Shown piece by piece: positions 7,055-9,126 of a stretch of 9,126 nucleotides of DNA. Origin of the DNA: Gammaproteobacteria bacterium (lineage in GTDB: Bacteria; Pseudomonadota; Gammaproteobacteria; Enterobacterales; Kangiellaceae); the NCBI GenBank assembly GCA_002401655.1, contig NVTT01000025.1:15307-24432 (forward strand), in the 5' to 3' direction. Both the position numbers and the translations under genes were made by a program. How positions within the stretch are numbered: the first letter of the stretch is position 1; each line of letters begins with the position of its first letter. The notes under the pieces were generated by a model, which was not told the origin of the DNA, ran no database searches, and worked only from the letters and a program-made list of their open reading frames with translations.

Positions 7055-8722
7055 ATGACCGTCCGAATTAAATACCTACCTGCTACTGTCGTACTAGTCT
7101 CCTTATTCTTTATCAATAACAGTTTTGCAAGTTGTAAAATCATCACCAATATTAAAGGCAATACGCCAATTGCTATTGATAAAGAGTTAGTTTCATTTGA
7201 ATGGCTTGTTTTTGATGAAGGTAAGGTATTGCAAACTGGTAGCGGATCCAATAAGTCAAAATTCGCGCATTGCGGAAATATAGACGGCAATGGAGCCTTT
7301 CTATTACCCGGTTTAATCGATGCCCATGGACATGTTTCTGGTTTAGGAAATGAAATGCTAAGAGTTAAACTCCGCGGGATCATCTCTGAATCATTAGCCG
7401 TTGCTCAAGTTAAACAATTTGCTTCAAAAAATCTAAAATCACAATGGATATTGGGGCGTGGATGGAATCAAGTCTTATGGTTAAACAAACAATTTCCAAA
7501 TAAAAAATCATTAGACTCTACAGGCATTCAACGACCGATTGTTTTACGGCGTGTTGATGGTCATGCGGCATGGGTTAATAGTCGCGCATTAGAAATTGCA
7601 GGCATTAATGATAAAACACTTGATCCACCCGGCGGTAAAATTGAAAGAGATCACAAAGGTGAAGCAACGGGTCTATTGATCGATAATGCGATTGATTTAG
7701 TTGAAAATAAAATGCCACCAACATCCTTTTTGGAACAAGATTACGCATTCGATAAAGCTTTTGAACATTTGTTATCTTTAGGGATCACTAGCGTGCATGA
7801 TGCAGGTGTGACTCAGCTCGATCTCGATATATATAATGCGCGGGTAAAGGAAAATAGAATGCCGTTACGCATATATGGCATGTTAAATGGTGCGGGAAAC
7901 AACCTGAATATTTGGCTAGAAAATGGCATTATTGAAGATAAATTAGATCGCCTATTGATTCGTAGCGTCAAACTTTATTCAGACGGAGCGTTAGGTAGTC
8001 GCGGCGCAGCTTTACTAAAACCTTACACCGATGATGTTGATAATAAAGGTTTGCTCTTAACCCAACCAAAAGAAATGGATCGGCTGGTCGAAAAAATATT
8101 ATCCAAGGGGTTTCAAGTTAATGTTCATGCGATTGGTGATCGTGGAAACCGATTGGTTCTCGATGCTTTTGAAAAAGCTTATAAAAAAGTGGGCGGACGG
8201 AGTTTAAGAAACCGTATCGAGCACTCTCAAATTGTTGCATTAAGCGATATCCCTCGTTTTATAGACCTCGATATGATCGCATCAATTCAACCCGTATTCG
8301 CGACAAGCGATAAAAACATGGCGGGTGATAGACTTGGCGATGAACGTTTAAAGGGCGCTTACGCTTGGAATAAATTTTTGCAACAAGGAACTGTCATCTC
8401 TTCGGGCTCTGACTTTCCGGTTGAACTAGCTAATCCGTTTCATGGACTTCACGCAGCGATTACACGACAGGATCGTAATAATCAGCCCGAAGGCGGATGG
8501 CTGCCCAGCGAGAAAATAACACCGACTCAAGCTCTAATAAGTTTTACTTTGAATGGTGCCTATGCCGCTCACCAAGAGAAAACATTAGGTTCATTAGAGA
8601 AAGGAAAATGGGCTGATTTTATCTTAGTAAATCAAGATGTGTTAAAAGGTGATGCAAAAGAGATTTGGAAGACTAAAGTTTTACAAACGTGGATTGCTGG
8701 TGAGGTGGTTTACAAGCGCTGA
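7055..8722 (+). CDS. Exported metal-dependent amidohydrolase, YtcJ-like (Amidohydro_3)
   Basis: 555 residues. An N-terminal export signal is clear: positive residues Arg4/Lys6, a hydrophobic core TVVLVSLFFI, and a signal-peptidase site SFA after Ala25. Cys27 follows immediately, so a lipoprotein is possible, but Phe at -3 is a poor lipobox. The TIM-barrel amidohydrolase features are in order: LPGLIDAHGH with metal ligands His91 and His93; the ITSVHDAG strand; SVKLYSDGALGSRG with Lys306, a candidate carboxylated lysine; NVHAIGDRGN with His358; NRIEHSQIV with His390; and SGSDFPVELANPF with catalytic Asp453. The C-terminal ALISFTLNGAYAAHQEKTLGSLEKGKWADFILVN is the usual end of the composite beta domain. 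It should hydrolyse an amide-type or similar bond outside the cytoplasm; the substrate is unknown. The start is fixed by the signal peptide, and the ribosome site is weak (GGA 9 bases upstream). It stands alone on its strand, divergent from bioA and convergent with the acidic protein gene. Confidence 0.92.
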   Translation: MTVRIKYLPATVVLVSLFFINNSFASCKIITNIKGNTPIAIDKELVSFEWLVFDEGKVLQTGSGSNKSKFAHCGNIDGNGAFLLPGLIDAHGHVSGLGNEMLRVKLRGIISESLAVAQVKQFASKNLKSQWILGRGWNQVLWLNKQFPNKKSLDSTGIQRPIVLRRVDGHAAWVNSRALEIAGINDKTLDPPGGKIERDHKGEATGLLIDNAIDLVENKMPPTSFLEQDYAFDKAFEHLLSLGITSVHDAGVTQLDLDIYNARVKENRMPLRIYGMLNGAGNNLNIWLENGIIEDKLDRLLIRSVKLYSDGALGSRGAALLKPYTDDVDNKGLLLTQPKEMDRLVEKILSKGFQVNVHAIGDRGNRLVLDAFEKAYKKVGGRSLRNRIEHSQIVALSDIPRFIDLDMIASIQPVFATSDKNMAGDRLGDERLKGAYAWNKFLQQGTVISSGSDFPVELANPFHGLHAAITRQDRNNQPEGGWLPSEKITPTQALISFTLNGAYAAHQEKTLGSLEKGKWADFILVNQDVLKGDAKEIWKTKVLQTWIAGEVVYKR

Positions 8723-8731
8723 ACTACAGCT

Positions 8732-8788
8732 AATAAAGACAACTAGTCGTCTTATTGATAAAGAGTCATAACCTAAGACTCTTTATCA
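8732..8788. terminator. Paired hairpins between convergent genes, probable bidirectional terminator
   Basis: The stronger hairpin has perfect arms GATAAAGAGTC (8757-8767) and GACTCTTTATC (8777-8787), 11 bp, extended by one T-A pair, with a 9-base loop. The loop contains the TAG stop (8775-8773) of the minus-strand gene. Just before it a weaker hairpin pairs AAGAC (8736-8740) with GTCTT (8749-8753), extended by three A-T pairs past a bulged A. The 50-base gap between convergent stops is the natural place for a shared terminator. There is no clean T-run after the stem on either strand, so the hairpin may instead be an RNA-end stabiliser. Confidence 0.55.
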
Positions 8789-9126
8789 TCTTCCATTACG
8801 TCGCCTGATTCGGCAAACGCATCGCCCCAGTCAGGCTCACTTTCTTCTTCGTCGGTAGAGTCTAATTCAAGCATATCGAGCGCGCCATCAATATCGTCAA
8901 CTTCATCAACTCCACTGAAATCCAAATCATCAGCACTATCATCGCCTAAGATATCATCTAGTTGCTCCGAAATACTCGCATCTTCGGGTAAAGGTTCGTC
9001 GTCCGTTTTATCATCTCCACTCACACTATTAACTTCATCAACAGGATCTGCTTGTTCATCGCTATCGCTCTTTTCTTCTACTTGCTCGCTTACCTCAGCT
9101 ACTGATTCTGGTTCAACTTTCGCATC
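8773..9126 (-). CDS. Highly acidic C-terminal region of an unidentified protein (partial, runs off right edge)
   Basis: The frame is open from the right edge to the TAG at 8775-8773, giving 117 visible residues with no stop. An in-frame GTG at 9024 has no evident ribosome site, and the same low-complexity composition continues upstream of it, so I take the gene as 5'-incomplete. The last 83 residues contain 36 Asp/Glu, only two Lys and no Arg. Short recurring phrases occur (LDDILGDD, ADDLDFSGVDEVDDIDGALDMLELD, EPDWGDAFAESGD). The upstream 34 residues are also rich in Glu, Val and Ser. No cysteine, transmembrane segment or folded-domain motif is visible. It is probably a disordered acidic tail of a larger protein whose domain lies outside the window. 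I do not recognise the family. Confidence 0.75.
   Translation of the reverse strand, partial: DAKVEPESVAEVSEQVEEKSDSDEQADPVDEVNSVSGDDKTDDEPLPEDASISEQLDDILGDDSADDLDFSGVDEVDDIDGALDMLELDSTDEEESEPDWGDAFAESGDVMEDDKES

Noticed and set aside
7027..7383. Minus-strand open frame of 118 codons over the amidohydrolase start
   Set aside because: It is antisense to the signal peptide and the HxH metal motif of a well-supported gene, and its product is Pro/Ser-rich without a domain.
8773..9024. A complete 83-residue acidic protein starting at the GTG at 9024
   Set aside because: The same frame stays open with the same composition to the right edge, and no ribosome site precedes the GTG, so a larger truncated gene is more likely.

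Overview
The window reads as ordinary chromosomal DNA of an AT-rich gammaproteobacterium. This is inferred from a BioA that follows the enterobacterial protein almost residue for residue and from an AddB-like/AddA-like pair of the kind annotated in gammaproteobacteria as 'probable DNA repair protein' (TIGR03623-type) beside a UvrD-type helicase. The genus cannot be fixed from the sequence. No phage, transposon, CRISPR, tRNA or rRNA is visible.

Left three quarters (1-6924, minus strand): a tightly packed operon transcribed right to left. Its order is bioA (biotin synthesis aminotransferase), a low-molecular-weight protein tyrosine phosphatase, an AddB-like nuclease with an iron-sulfur cysteine set and no visible P-loop, and an AddA-like UvrD helicase that runs off the left edge. 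The bioA stop codon directly abuts the phosphatase start, and both later junctions are ATGA overlaps, so the four genes should be co-transcribed and partly translationally coupled. The last two genes should form a heterodimeric helicase-nuclease for processing double-strand breaks, doing the job of RecBCD. A biotin enzyme and a phosphatase leading this operon is unusual.

Middle (6925-7054): a short AT-rich divergent intergenic region with several small palindromes and no recognisable BirA operator. It must hold the promoter of the bioA operon and probably that of the gene to its right.

Right part (7055-8722, plus strand): an exported, metal-dependent amidohydrolase of the YtcJ-like/Amidohydro_3 family, substrate unknown. 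It ends at a region with two hairpins. The stronger one carries in its loop the stop codon of a convergent minus-strand gene (8773 to beyond the right edge), of which only an extremely acidic, arginine-free C-terminal tail is seen.

A recurring small-scale theme is in-frame tandem duplication inside coding genes: a five-unit 15-bp array in bioA that adds about 22 residues to a loop, a two-unit 15-bp duplication in the addB-like gene, and a four-unit 6-bp Asp-Gly array in the addA-like gene. I see no clearly new defence or mobile system. The best leads are the odd operon composition and the expanded BioA loop.
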